Source of the DNA: Earliella scabrosa
Taxonomy: Eukaryota > Basidiomycota > Agaricomycetes > Polyporales > Polyporaceae
NCBI GenBank assembly: GCA_022605405.1
Contig: JABYQQ010000007.1
Location: forward strand, 2,170,001 to 2,234,000
Direction: 5' to 3'
Length of the DNA stretch: 64,000 nt
Under the pieces are notes generated by a model. That model made no database searches and was not told the origin of the DNA. It saw only the letters and a list, made by a program, of their open reading frames with translations. Each line of letters begins with the position of its first letter. The stretch's first letter is position 1. The translations under genes and the position numbers were made by a program. Shown here piece after piece: positions 29,739-40,774 of the stretch.

Positions 29739-32034
29739 ATGTCCGTGGAAAGCGTGTCGCAAACCTCGAAGGAGGTCAAAGATCTGGAGTCCGTCGCAGT
29801 CCGCGACGGCGTCATTGCCGAGAACGTCTACCGCCCAGATGTAGACATTGACGAGCGGAAACTCATGAGAAGAATCGACTGGCATGTGGTCCCATGGCTC
29901 GCGGTTCTCTATCTGCTGAACTTCCTTGATCGCGGGAGTATCGGGAATGCAAAGGTGAGCAACACGCCTATGACATCAGCGTTGTCTCACAATCATCGTT
30001 CTGTAGCTCTATCATATGGCGGACGACCTACACATAACCGACAAGCAATACCTCATCGCACTCACTGTGTTCTTCTTCCCTTACTCGCTGTTCGAGGTAG
30101 ATATCATCCCCCAACCCCGCTAGCACGGGTCTAATGACTCCGTGATGCAGCCTCCAAGCAATATCGCCCTGAAAAAGCTCCGACCATCGCTATGGTTGTC
30201 GTTCATCGTACTGGTTTGGGGAATAGCAATGGTAAGTCGTATATCCGCATATACCAGGCATATCTTTGAGGAACCATTCAGACTCTCCATGGAGTGATCA
30301 CCAATTACGCTGGACTTGTCGGTGAGTCACCATCCGATCTGTTACTGGAGCACCATTCGGCTGACACTCGACTAGGACTCCGCTTCTTGCTGGGCTTGGC
30401 TGAGGCTGGTCTATATCCCGGCGTGGTATTCTACATGTCGTGCTGGTATCGACGCAACGAGCTAGGCACTCGCGTCGGCGTATTCTTCTCATCAGCTACC
30501 ATCGCAGGAGCATTCAGTGCGTGCTGACGCTCATACCGTCTGAGTCACATTTGTCTCATCTTCCTTATAGGTGGGCTGCTCGCAGCTGCAATAGCGAAGA
30601 TGGATGGAGTTGGAGGCAAGCCTGGATGGGCGTGGATCTTCATCCTCGAAGGTCTTGCCACGATAATCTGTGCCATCGCATCCTTCTTCATTCTCTCCGA
30701 CTTTCCGGATACAGCCAAATTCCTGAACGAGACCGAACGTCAGTCTTGCAAAACGTTTCTCTTAAGTTTCACCTCTGACGATTGGATCCGGATCTCAGGG
30801 GTTTGGGTGGTCCGTCGTTTGCAGGCCGACATGCAGTTCAGCGCTGGCGGCGAGTCGTTCAACAAGAAGTACATATGGCATTGTCTCGTAGATTGGAAGA
30901 CCTGGCTAGCAAGTGAGTTATGAACATACGCCCGCATCTAGGTTCCTGCTGACACGATGTATAGTGGGCATCTATATGGGCTTGTGAGTATCCCATTGCA
31001 AGCGTCACTAATATGCAATGCCTGACGGAATGCAGCGATGGACCTCTATTCGCCTTCTCCTTGTTCACCCCCTCGATCATCAATCAGCTCGGCTACCAAG
31101 CCACAGCTGCCAACCTGTTATCGGTCCCTGTGTATGCATGGGCATGCATCATGACGGTAGTTGTCGGGTTCTGGGGGGATAGGGTCAAGACACGCGCGTG
31201 GATCAACTTGTACGTTCCTGTTGTCAGGATCCCTTCTGAGACTAATGACATAATCCATCGTAGGGGTTTGTTTGGAAGCGGTGAGACCTATATGCTCTAC
31301 TGAGCCATGATCTATCGGACTGACTGTATACCAGGTCTAGTCGGGTACATAATCCTCATCTGTTCAAACAATCCGTCGTTATCGTACTTTGCAGTATATC
31401 TTGCCGCGTCGTGAGTGGTCGGATCGTCTCTTCATCATTATTCCCTAGACTGATGGTTCGCCAGGTCCATATATCCAACTATCCGTTCGTGACTTCTCCT
31501 ATACGATATTCACGACCTTCTAACTCGTAGTCGATCTGCAATGCAGCCAACTCTGTGTAAGTCTCGCCGTATCTCAATCTCCGCATGAGCTTACCCTACC
31601 CTCGAAGTGCTTGGGTATCGAGCAATGTCGAAGGCTCGTACAAACGCAGCGCCGTCCTCGGAATGGCCATCGGCTGGGGAAACTTGAACGGCGCAGTGAC
31701 GTCTAACGTCGTACGTCCTGTGCACCTCTCGGTCGAGTCTGCCAAAGCTGATGTTCCATCTGTATCAATCCAGTACCGTGCAGTTGACCGGCCATGGTAT
31801 AGACTCGGCCACGGAATCGTCCTTGCTTACATCGCCATCGGCTGGTTCACCTCGCTCGCGCTATACTTCTATCTCAAGCGCGAGAACGCGCGTCGAGACC
31901 GCGGGGAACGCGATGAGGTCATCGATGGTATCGACAACAAGCATGCGAACGAGAAGAACGGGCACTTCGAAAGCGTGGAAGCCGCGCGAAGGGAGAAGGG
32001 CGATATGTGGAGCGGCTTCCGCTACTCGCTGTGA
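29739..32034 (+). CDS. MFS transporter, anion:cation symporter (allantoate permease-like) family
   Basis: About ten small exons encode a 12-TM major facilitator of the Dal5/Tna1/Liz1 group. The cytosolic N-terminus ends in DERKLMRRIDWHVVPWLAVL, then LLNFLDRGSIGNAK in TM1, a fingerprint of this family. TM segments follow (QYLIALTVFFFPYSLFE, FLLGLAEAGLYPGVVFYMS, YRRNELGTRVGVFFSSATIAG). A large central loop leads to the second half (GPLFAFSLFTPSIINQLGYQ, WGDRVKTRAWIN, AVLGMAIGWGNLNGAVTSN). The C-terminus is charged and ends at TGA 32032-32034. Family members carry allantoate, ureidosuccinate, nicotinate, pantothenate or biotin, so the substrate cannot be told from sequence. The start is chosen from the TATA spacing. 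Plasma membrane is the likely site. Confidence 0.82.
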
Positions 32035-32225
32035 AGTTCACACCGATACGGGGCGCGGGGTCACACACGCAGACGGGTTTGCGGGGAGGAGTCAATTAAT
32101 GTGAGTAGTGTTCGGTGGATGTATGATAGATACAGTGTCGGATACATGCTATCGCGTGCGGTATGAGTCCAGCGTGAGCAACTCCATTAGATCCCAGGAG
32201 ACATTAACACATGGAGAGCAAAGTA

Positions 32226-34794
32226 TTACAGACGCGCATCCTCTACCCCTTTCGCTGCTGGGGCTGGTGTCGGTGTTGGGTCAGAAGGAGGGTTGGTGGT
32301 CGATATGCTCTCCTCTAATGGTGGAGGTGCACTGCGTTCGGGGCTGTTCTCCTCCAGCCACTTGTCCATGGCGTCCTTGCGATTTGCGAAGGGTCTTGGG
32401 CCAAGCAACTTAATCATGTCCTCGCTAGGGTCGATGTGTAAGCGCCCTTCCTGGGACGGAGGAAAGCGAGAACATACCGAGTGATGACCTCCTTTTCGAG
32501 GAGCAGCTTCGCGACCTTCTCGACGTCGTCCTTGTGCTTGGTGAGCAACTCCGTTGTCCGCTGGTGAGCGTGACTGGAGAAGACAGATCAGTTCGGAGCG
32601 GGAGATCATAACAACATACAACATACACAATCATCTTCCGCACTTGGTCATCGAGCATCTCAGCCGTCTTCTCGCTGAAGGGCTTAACGAGAGACTCCTG
32701 AGTCGCATTTGCGCCACCATAGCTGACGGGGCCGACGACATCGTTCATGCCATAGTTGGCGACAGCCTCGAAGGCGATCCGGGTGATCTTTTGGAGGTCA
32801 TCCTGGGCACCGGTAGTGATGTTGTCGTGTCCGAAGAAAATTTCCTCGGAGACACGGCCGCCGAGGGTCATGCATATCCGGTCGAGCATTTGAGGTGTCG
32901 AAAGCAGATACCGATCAGGGGGTAGATACTGACGAACTACCTCAATACAAATGTCGACGAAGGAGGGGGACTTGCTTACCTTAGCATAGCCGAGGGCACC
33001 GACTCCGCGGGGGATGATGCTAACCTTCAGCAGGGGGTCTGCATGCTCGAGGAACCAACCACAAATTGCGTGTCCTGCTTCGTGGTATGCGACGGTCTTC
33101 TTCTCGTCCGGACTGAGCAGTCTGCTCTTCCGCTCGAGACCAACGATGACACGCTCAATCGCGGCCTCGAAGTCGTCCTCCGTCACGGTATCGTTGCCCA
33201 CACGAGCAGCGTGGAGTGCAGCCTCGTTACACACATTGGCAACGTCGGCGCCAGAAAATCCGGGGGTGAGCACCGCGAGCTTCTCGGCGAACTTCTCGCG
33301 GTCAGGGAGCTTGTCCGATAGGCGGAGAGGCTTGAGGTGAACCATGAAGATACCCCTTCGTCCTACGACATCAGGGCGGTCGATGGCGATGTGCCGATCG
33401 AAGCGACCGGGACGCATCAGCGCGGGGTCGAGGACGTCCGGTCGGTTGGTACCCGCAAGCACGACGACATGCTCCTGTGTTCCGAAACCGTCCATCTCAA
33501 CGAGTAGCTGGTTCAGTGTCTGCTCGCGCTCGTCGTTTCCGCCGAATCCCTTGCCCTTGCCACGAGCCTTGCCAATAGCATCGATTTCGTCAATGAAGAC
33601 GATCGAAGGCGCGTTCTTCTTCGCCGTCGCGAATAGGTCGCGCACACGGGAGGAACCGACACCGACGAAGAGCTCGACGAACTCGGAGCCGGAGACGGAG
33701 TAGAAGGGAACGCCAGCCTCGCCGGCCGTGGCCTTTGCGAGCAAGGTCTTACCCGTACCGGGAGGCCCGGACAGGATAGCACCTCGAGGAATCTTCGCGC
33801 CGAGTCGCTCGTACCTGCTCGGCTCCTTGAGGAAGGATACGAACTCCATGATCTCCACCTTCGCCTCGTCCATGCCAGCGATATCGGCGAAACGGACTTT
33901 GACATCCGTCTCGTTGTTGAACATTCTAGCCTTGCTCTTGCCAACGCTGAAAATACCGCCGCCACTACCGCCAGCACCTCCTGCGCGGCGCGAGAGCCAG
34001 ATCATGATACCGGCAAAGAGGAGGGTGGGTCCGAAACTGAGGAGGTAGTTGAAGGTAGACACCTCTTCATGGTACGACACGGGTATGCGTTCATGAGTGG
34101 GGATGTTGAGCTCATTCTGCGCCTCGTCCAACTTCCTCTCGAACGCCTCTACCGAGCCGATGGAGAAGTAGTATTCCCCTCCGCCAGCAGGTGCAGCGGG
34201 ATACATCGCACCGGTAGCATTGGAGTGGAGCTTGACACGGACCTTCGAGCGATTGACGACAGTTAGACTGTCGACGAGACCCTTGTCCAGGAAGGCCGTC
34301 CGGAACTCCTGCCATGTAATCTCCCGGGCCGAGGGGTACGACGTCGAGGAGAGTGCAAAGAATATGGCAGCTGTGGTGGCAAGGAGCGCAAGCTGATTGG
34401 GATTGAACGGATTGTTGTTCGGGTTCTCTTGCTTATTGCGCCTACCCTCCTCGTTGCGCTGCTTCCCTGACTCCCGCTGGCTGTTCTCAGAGGCAGCCTG
34501 GTGCGATTCCTGCTTCTCCTGGTGATATCGCTGGAAAAAGCCCTCCAACCCTTTCAATGGTTCCTCCTTTGGCTGCGCATCCTTCCCCTCTGTCTGCTTG
34601 TTCTCGACCTGTTCCTCCTGAGCTTTCCCGCTCTCTTCCGAAGACTTGGAGTCGGTCGGAGGTTTCTGGTCGGGTGTGGGATGATTGTCGGATGGGGTAG
34701 CGTAGTAGCGTGAAAGCCGTGCTGGCGGAAGGACGGGCACAGCCCGACGACGAGCAAGCGCAGATGCACGCAGTCGAAGAGTGCGAGAGAGCAT
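32226..34794 (-). CDS. AFG3: mitochondrial m-AAA protease subunit (Afg3/Yta12, FtsH family)
   Basis: An inner-membrane ATP-dependent zinc protease for protein quality control and maturation. From ATG 34794: an Arg-rich presequence ([19 protein letters not shown]); a charged linker; TM1 ([14 protein letters not shown]); an FtsH-extracellular domain; TM2 ([13 protein letters not shown]); the AAA core with Walker A GPPGTGKT and Walker B IVFIDEID; the second region of homology ending [17 protein letters not shown]; and the metalloprotease HEAGH site. Introns fall after GALGYAK, after RKMI and before EDMIKLLG. The true C-terminus is thus [20 protein letters not shown]... and ends at TAA 32228-32226. 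Two TM segments flanking the intermembrane domain mark m-AAA rather than i-AAA. Afg3 versus Yta12 was not resolved. Confidence 0.93.
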
Positions 34795-35424
34795 GGAAGA
34801 GAAGAGAAAGAGGTGGTGGGAGGGTGAGCCGAGCTGAGGCCAGTCCCTGTCCTGACGCGGAAGTCGTCAAAGATCGGGACGCGCGGGATGACTAACTGGA
34901 GCCCCTAGTGTAGGGTTGCAACTTTGTGCCGCATACGATCGTCATCTACTTCCGTCCTGCCGCGCCTGTACATGTTCCCGGCACCTCTTATATCGCACGA
35001 CATAGCATGGGATGTTGCAGTGCGCACGGCATGATGACAAACGTTCGCTCCTGATGTTAGTAATACTAGTAACCTTCGTGCGTCGGGCCAGCCGTCACGT
35101 ACTTAGCGAAGCAGTCGTACTAGAAGTCGACCTCAGCGATGCGTTTCTTGAATTCATCCCGCACAGTCCATACCTATTGGCTTTACAGTGCGCGATGCCA
35201 GTGCTTGCCAGTGAGGAGTGGTTCGGGACGGGAGTCCGGGACTCCGCATTGGGCGCCTACATGGCCTGAACAAGAGGTTAGGGTTACAGCTGCATTAGAC
35301 CAGGTCCAAGTGTCCACATGCTGAGACAGTCTACATCCATCTAATCCCGCTACGCTCGTTTTCCCGCTCACTGTAGCCTGCTTTAGAATTCACTCGATGA
35401 CTTCGGGGGCCGCTGCCTGTGTGG
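34795..35424. promoter_or_regulatory. divergent promoter region, m-AAA protease / PP2C
   Basis: 630 bp between two divergent genes whose products both carry mitochondrial presequences. No tRNA, repeat or convincing ORF was seen. Confidence 0.45.
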
Positions 35425-37038
35425 ATGGCGTCACTTCTTTCGTCCAGGTCGCCTTCGCTACTCCGGTCCAAGTTACCGCGGTTGGCGACACCCCTACGCG
35501 TTTGTTATCATGACTACATCCGCATTTGCACACCAGGTATTTCCCATGCACGCGTATCAGGCTGAGGAGTTATGCTGATGCTACTTTGCAGACGGTGGAA
35601 CGGCCCGATTGCCCCTTAACAATCCGAACTTCATCGGAGTCGCGACTTCGAGAGGCGAGCGCAGGTAGAGATGACCCTCTGGTGACGTCGGGCACGTGTA
35701 GTAACGAGTGACTCCATGGTACGTGGTCACAGGCAGCAGGAAGACTTCTATGCGTACTCCGGGTTATCTCTCGATCCTGCGGAGCTCGCTCTCAGCTTCA
35801 AGAAGGCGCACAACCTCGACTGGGATCCGACTGCGCTTCCTCCAGCAATAGCACGCCAGGTGCTCTTTGTCGGAATCTACGACGGGCATGGAGGCTCCAC
35901 CGTATCACAGTTCCTTCGTCAGGAGCTACATGGACTGTTTGAGAATGTCAATAAGTCTCAAATACCCGAGGTGTATGCCTGGGCGAAGGAGCTTGGTGGA
36001 TATTTCAGGCGGTTCTCTGGCGGCGTGTTGGCACCATGGGTCGATCCCGAATCGCCAGACTACCAGAAAGACTTGGATCTGGAAGCTCGCGCTACCCTGA
36101 CATTCTTCGAGGTCAGTGCCCTCTACGTGTGCAATACTGACCTCCGACTCACCTCTCAGAACAGGTGGACAAGATTCTGTCGGAGGAGAAGGAAGCAAAG
36201 GAATGCGGCGCTACCTCTTCCGTAATCCTGCTCAAGTCTCTTGACAACACGGGCTACTTCCAAGCTGAGAAGGTGGCACTGACAGTCGCCCATGTGGGGT
36301 ATGTCTGTCCCGATCCATTCCAGGCCGTAGCATGGACTGATCCATGCATCAGAGACACTCGTGTGCTCCTGACGTCGACCGACGCCGGACGAGTGACACC
36401 CCTGACCGAGAATCATCATGCAGAAGCACGTGTCGAGTCCGTGCGGCTACGCCGGATGATGGGCGGACTAACGACCGATTCCTTCGGTGAAGTTCGGTAA
36501 GTCAGTGCGATAAGTGGGAGAGGCGTCGCAGAACTGACTCTCAACCTGCAGATGGATGGGTGCCTTGGCTAATACTCGCTGGTATGTTTCCAAGCTGCTC
36601 ATCTTCTCGCTCTCCGATTGACCAGTTCATCAGCCTCGGCGACCTGAAATTCAAGCCATTTGGTGTAACGCCTGAGCCAGAAGTCCGCAACCTGCTCCTC
36701 GAAGGTGGGTGTTGCCTGCCATGTCCACGTCACGGCTTCTCATCGTCTGCGCAGGTCCCAGATACTCTCATCTTACCCTGATATCCGATGGTGTCTCCTC
36801 CGTCGTATCCGACGAAGAGATATCGGATCTCGCTCGAGGCGCGATGACTCCGAAATATGCGGCCGAGCGCATCCTCAATTTCGCAGAGGATATGGGCAGC
36901 GAGGACAACGCGACGGCTGTCATTGTTCCCCTCGCAGGTTGGGGTAAGATAACTGGTCCAGATCGGACAAAGGAGCTGCGCGAGTATCGCATTAAGACTC
37001 AGCAGGGCAACGAGCGACATCGAGGGCGGTGGATGTAA
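35425..37038 (+). CDS. PP2C-type Ser/Thr phosphatase, probably mitochondrial (Ptc6-like)
   Basis: A metal-dependent protein phosphatase. Exon 1 (35425-35536) starts MASLLSSRSPSLLRSKLPRL, a typical mitochondrial presequence rich in Ser/Arg/Leu, then YHDYIRI. Exon 2 (35592-35664) gives DGGTARLPLNNPNFIGVATS-RGE. Exon 3 begins at 35733 with QQEDFYAYSG. The core has metal-binding DGHGGS, then LTVAHVGDTRVLL, LTLISDGVSS and the final GSEDNATAVIV aspartate. It ends at TAA/TGA just after RWM (37038). The first two exons are joined by phase (1 and 2) and by the family pattern. Yeast Ptc6 acts on pyruvate dehydrogenase and mitophagy; assigning that role here is inference. Confidence 0.82.
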
Positions 37039-37267
37039 ACCCTCTGTCCCAGGCTCGTGGGTTATATAGGGTTGGGCTTACACGGACCGCTGTATCGACA
37101 CTCCTATGTAATCATGAAGACACTGTATATTGTAGTACACTCCACATGCATAGTACATTCACGTCGGACATTCGACGGACTCCAATCCTTGAGGAATCCC
37201 TAACTTATCCTACGCTCCCTCAATTTGACTTCGCAATTGTTCGTCAATTTCCAGCAATTCGCAAACG

Positions 37268-39834
37268 TTAGATCTGTGCCGCTGCGTGCCCATCTGCTCG
37301 AGGATCGGACCCAGCAGCCCAGACGGTCTGCCCGGACTTGTCGTTCAACTTCTGGATGACCTGACCGCGGCCGAACATGCTCCTCTTGAGGCCGGCAGCG
37401 CGTCGTGCATCGTGGCCCATTTCTGCACGGATATGATGAGAGGTCAGACCTCCAGGAAATGCGAGCGGGACGTACCACGGAGCTTCTCGATGACGGCATC
37501 CGGGATGCCCTCCTCGAAGTACACCTCGCTGTTAATGTCGCCAGACTGTCCGGTCTGGTTGTTCTCTGTCTCTGGGCTGCCCGCAGAGATGCAGAAGCGC
37601 GGGGCGTCGAGCGCAGCTTGGACGCCGTACCCGCGGAGGATGTTCAGCAAGACTTGAACGTGGCCTTGAGGCTGTGCACGGGCAGAAATGCGAGTAACCC
37701 GCGATCCGTTAGATCTCACGATCGTCCGAGGGCGCGAAGAGCGTTGAGCGCACCTGCATGAATCCACCCATGACACCGTAGCTGAGGAAGAGCTCGTTGC
37801 CGCGGAGGGCCATCGCTGGGATGATGGTGTGGTACGGCCGCTTTCCGCCCTGCCATCGGTGTTAGTGCATCAGTTACTCGTGTAACAGATGCGTCGGTCC
37901 CTGCGACTGCTCACCTGGAGAGCATTCGAGTGGTTCGGAGTGAGATTGAAATTCGACCCACGGTTTTGTAGCGTGAATCCGCAGCCCTTTGGAACCGCTA
38001 TGCGCATTCTTCCATCAACGTACGGAAAAGATGGGAGCCTGTGCATCAAGTATCCTCACCGGCTGTACCAAACCCTACCAGATGTCAGAAAGTCAGCTCC
38101 ATAGTTCCAGGCCTACGGAGATCAGCCACTCACCTGCATAGTTACTCTGGATGTAGCTGCAGGCATTTCCCCATTGGTCGGAGACGGTGAAATATACCGT
38201 GTCCGATGAGTGTACGGGGTTACCCTGGACATGTCTTCCTTCAGCCGGCTTCCCCATGCGAGCTATATATAGTCTCACGCACATGAACGACCTTCGGGTT
38301 CGACTTCGTAGTGTCTATCAGTGCTGCGCGGGAGGCGAGGTATTTCTGATCGCCACCGCTTAGTCAATCTGAATGTATGAACTCGGCACGGGGCACCGAC
38401 CTTGCTGAGAAGCTCCTCGACTGGGATGTTACTGAACGATGGATCGGTCACGTAGTGTTGGCTATCTGTGGGTAAGCGCAGATCAGCAGCAGCAGGCGCC
38501 GAACGACGTCAAACGGTATACCTGCGAAAGCAAGCCTAACCATCGAGAGGAGATTAGGTTCCGCCATATCGGTGACTTGTCGTTCACTGACCTCATAGCC
38601 TCGACTAGCACGTGCAGATACTCGGGCGAATTGTGCTCCATTTCAAGCAGCGATCCGATTTTGCCTTGTTCTTCAAGGTTGTCCAGAATGCCGAGGGCGA
38701 TGAGGGCAGTGATTCCCTGGCCGTTCGGGGGGCACTACAGCGCCGTGAGCCTCCTGCCCATGAGCAATTGCGAAGACGATCTGCTCGTACCTCGTAGACC
38801 GTGACCTCGTCGTTGAACGTGTAACTGATAGGCTCAACGAAGTCCGTGTTGTGAGCAGCGAGGTCCTCGAGCTCCATGACACCACCCTTGCTCTTTATGA
38901 GCTCAACGATCGCCTCAGCGACCCGTCCTTTGTAGAAGCCATCCTTGCCTTTCGCGGCGACCTCTCGGAAGGTCGTCCCCAGGTTCGTAAGCTTCATGAA
39001 CTGTCCGGGAAGTGGCGCCTTGCCGTCCAACAGCATTTCATCTCCATTTGGTGAGGCACTCTTGAGCAACTGGTAGGACCGCTGGTACTGGAAGCTGTTG
39101 ATTTCTGTGACGGGGAAGCTTTATGCACAGTATGGTTAATACTCGATGATTGCGGACTCGAGCATGGGCACGCACCCTCCCTCTGCGAGTCTGATCGCAG
39201 GCTCCAATACGTCTGCAAGGGACAATTTGCCACTGCCTAACTTCTCGACAGTGTCGACCCAGGCGGCCGCACAGCCTGCATTCGACCAGTGAGTTTTCGG
39301 AACGCCGTGAATATCTACCATATAGCCTACCGGGAACAGTAACGGAATTGAGGTTGGTGCCGGGAATGCTATTGCCAGTGACGCCTTGACTTCGGACATG
39401 GTCAATTGTCAGCTTGGCCGGAGATCTCCCGGAACCGTTCAGTGCTTTAACGGTCTTCGACCGCGCGTCGTAAAACAGACAGAACGCATCACTGTTGATC
39501 ATATTAGCAATGTGAGTGACATAGTATGCCGCGGGCATGTTGCAGGTGGTTCTGACCCTCCAATGCCACAGCAACTAGGTTCGGTCACGTTGAGTGCGGC
39601 AGAGGTTGCGACAGCAGCGTCAGCTGGAGAAAGGGTCAATGGGTATACAGCGGAGTATGAAGAGACGGAAGCACCTGCATTGCCACCTTTCCTAAGGATC
39701 TCGAGACCAGCTTCGACCGCCAGCGGCTGGGATGCAGCGACGACTCCTTTGGAGCCATAGACCACTGATCTTCGACTCGCGAAGCGAGAGAAGACGATCT
39801 CGGGCTGCACAACCTTGTTCCAGTCGATCTTCAT
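37268..39834 (-). CDS. gamma-glutamyltransferase-like Ntn hydrolase
   Basis: The enzyme is a self-processing N-terminal-nucleophile hydrolase that splits gamma-glutamyl bonds, as in glutathione. From ATG 39834 ([18 protein letters not shown]) it has no signal peptide. Next come [28 protein letters not shown] and SGRSPAKL. The processing site lies in [20 protein letters not shown], where the Thr after Asp is the expected nucleophile. [23 protein letters not shown] and [12 protein letters not shown] follow, then the C-terminal [18 protein letters not shown] and [10 protein letters not shown]. Many introns interrupt it; TAA is at 37270-37268. The DTVY and SNY.GFG patterns resemble the signal-less YwrD branch of the family rather than secreted or membrane GGT. 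It converges with the PP2C gene. Confidence 0.85.
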
Positions 39835-40774
39835 GGCACTGAGCTAGTTTTAACCTGTTACTGTTACCTCCAGGCTACAACGGAGTAGTGCAGTGTGATT
39901 GAGGACCGGAGGATGGGGAGTTCTGAGCATGGTATATATTGGACTGAGCTCGTGAGAATGGCGGCGTCGAGGACCATCCCGCGCAATAAGTGTCCGTGGA
40001 TAAAAGATGGCGAGCGATAGCCCCTGTTGTCCTAGACTAAGAGCGTCCACGCGCACGCACTGCAGTAAGTAGTGGGAGCCTGCGGCTGTCCGTCCCGATC
40101 GCGGCCGCCCGCCTCCCGAGGCCGGTCTCCCTTCGTCCGCTCTAAGCACACGGATAGACGCCCAAGTACCCTTAGACTCGGAGGCGCCTGCGTAACCCGT
40201 CCTACGCCGCACTCACTCTTCTCTTCTCAAAGTTTGACAACAAAGCGGCTAGCATGCGTGTCCGATACCGACTTCTTGCTGACGAACTATCCTTGCTCAG
40301 TGGCTACAATCCTCCACATTACAATAGGCCATCGATCGAGCCCAATGTCATTGTCAAACCCGGATCCTTCCACTTGCAACACATACGTAAGTACTCTCGC
40401 ATTGCTCAACACAGCAGGGCTGGATGCATTGTATCCTGTCGGTTTCGCCCTCTGTGCAAATGATTGCCGGACACAAGCTGTGTCCTGGAAATAGCTGAAC
40501 GCTCGAATATTCATTGTGGGTGGTCAGCGCATGTGGATCGCAATACAGTTTGTTATCACAGTGGCACACACTCACATTCCTCCGATGCATGACGGAAGTT
40601 TGGTGATTTTTGTAGTCACGGCAATCCAACCCATCAGTGAAATACGCCTCCCTTAGAGTCGCCTTGAAGCGCCTAATGAGCGCTCTAGCATACTCAAGTG
40701 TGCGTTTGTCATCAACCAAGTGTCTCTCCCCTTCCTCCGAACCACCCCTCTTTCCTCGTCCCTGTACAGTGACC
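39835..40774. promoter_or_regulatory. divergent intergenic region, GGT-like gene / Zn2Cys6 gene
   Basis: 940 bp with only short frames and no recognised feature. It probably holds the promoters of both divergent genes and any 5' leader of the regulator. Confidence 0.4.

Noticed and set aside
32425..32625. C-terminal tail of the m-AAA protease as read straight through (ending near 32425)
   Set aside because: The read-through is Ser/Arg-rich intron and out-of-frame sequence; splicing gives the conserved end [20 protein letters not shown] and a stop at 32226.
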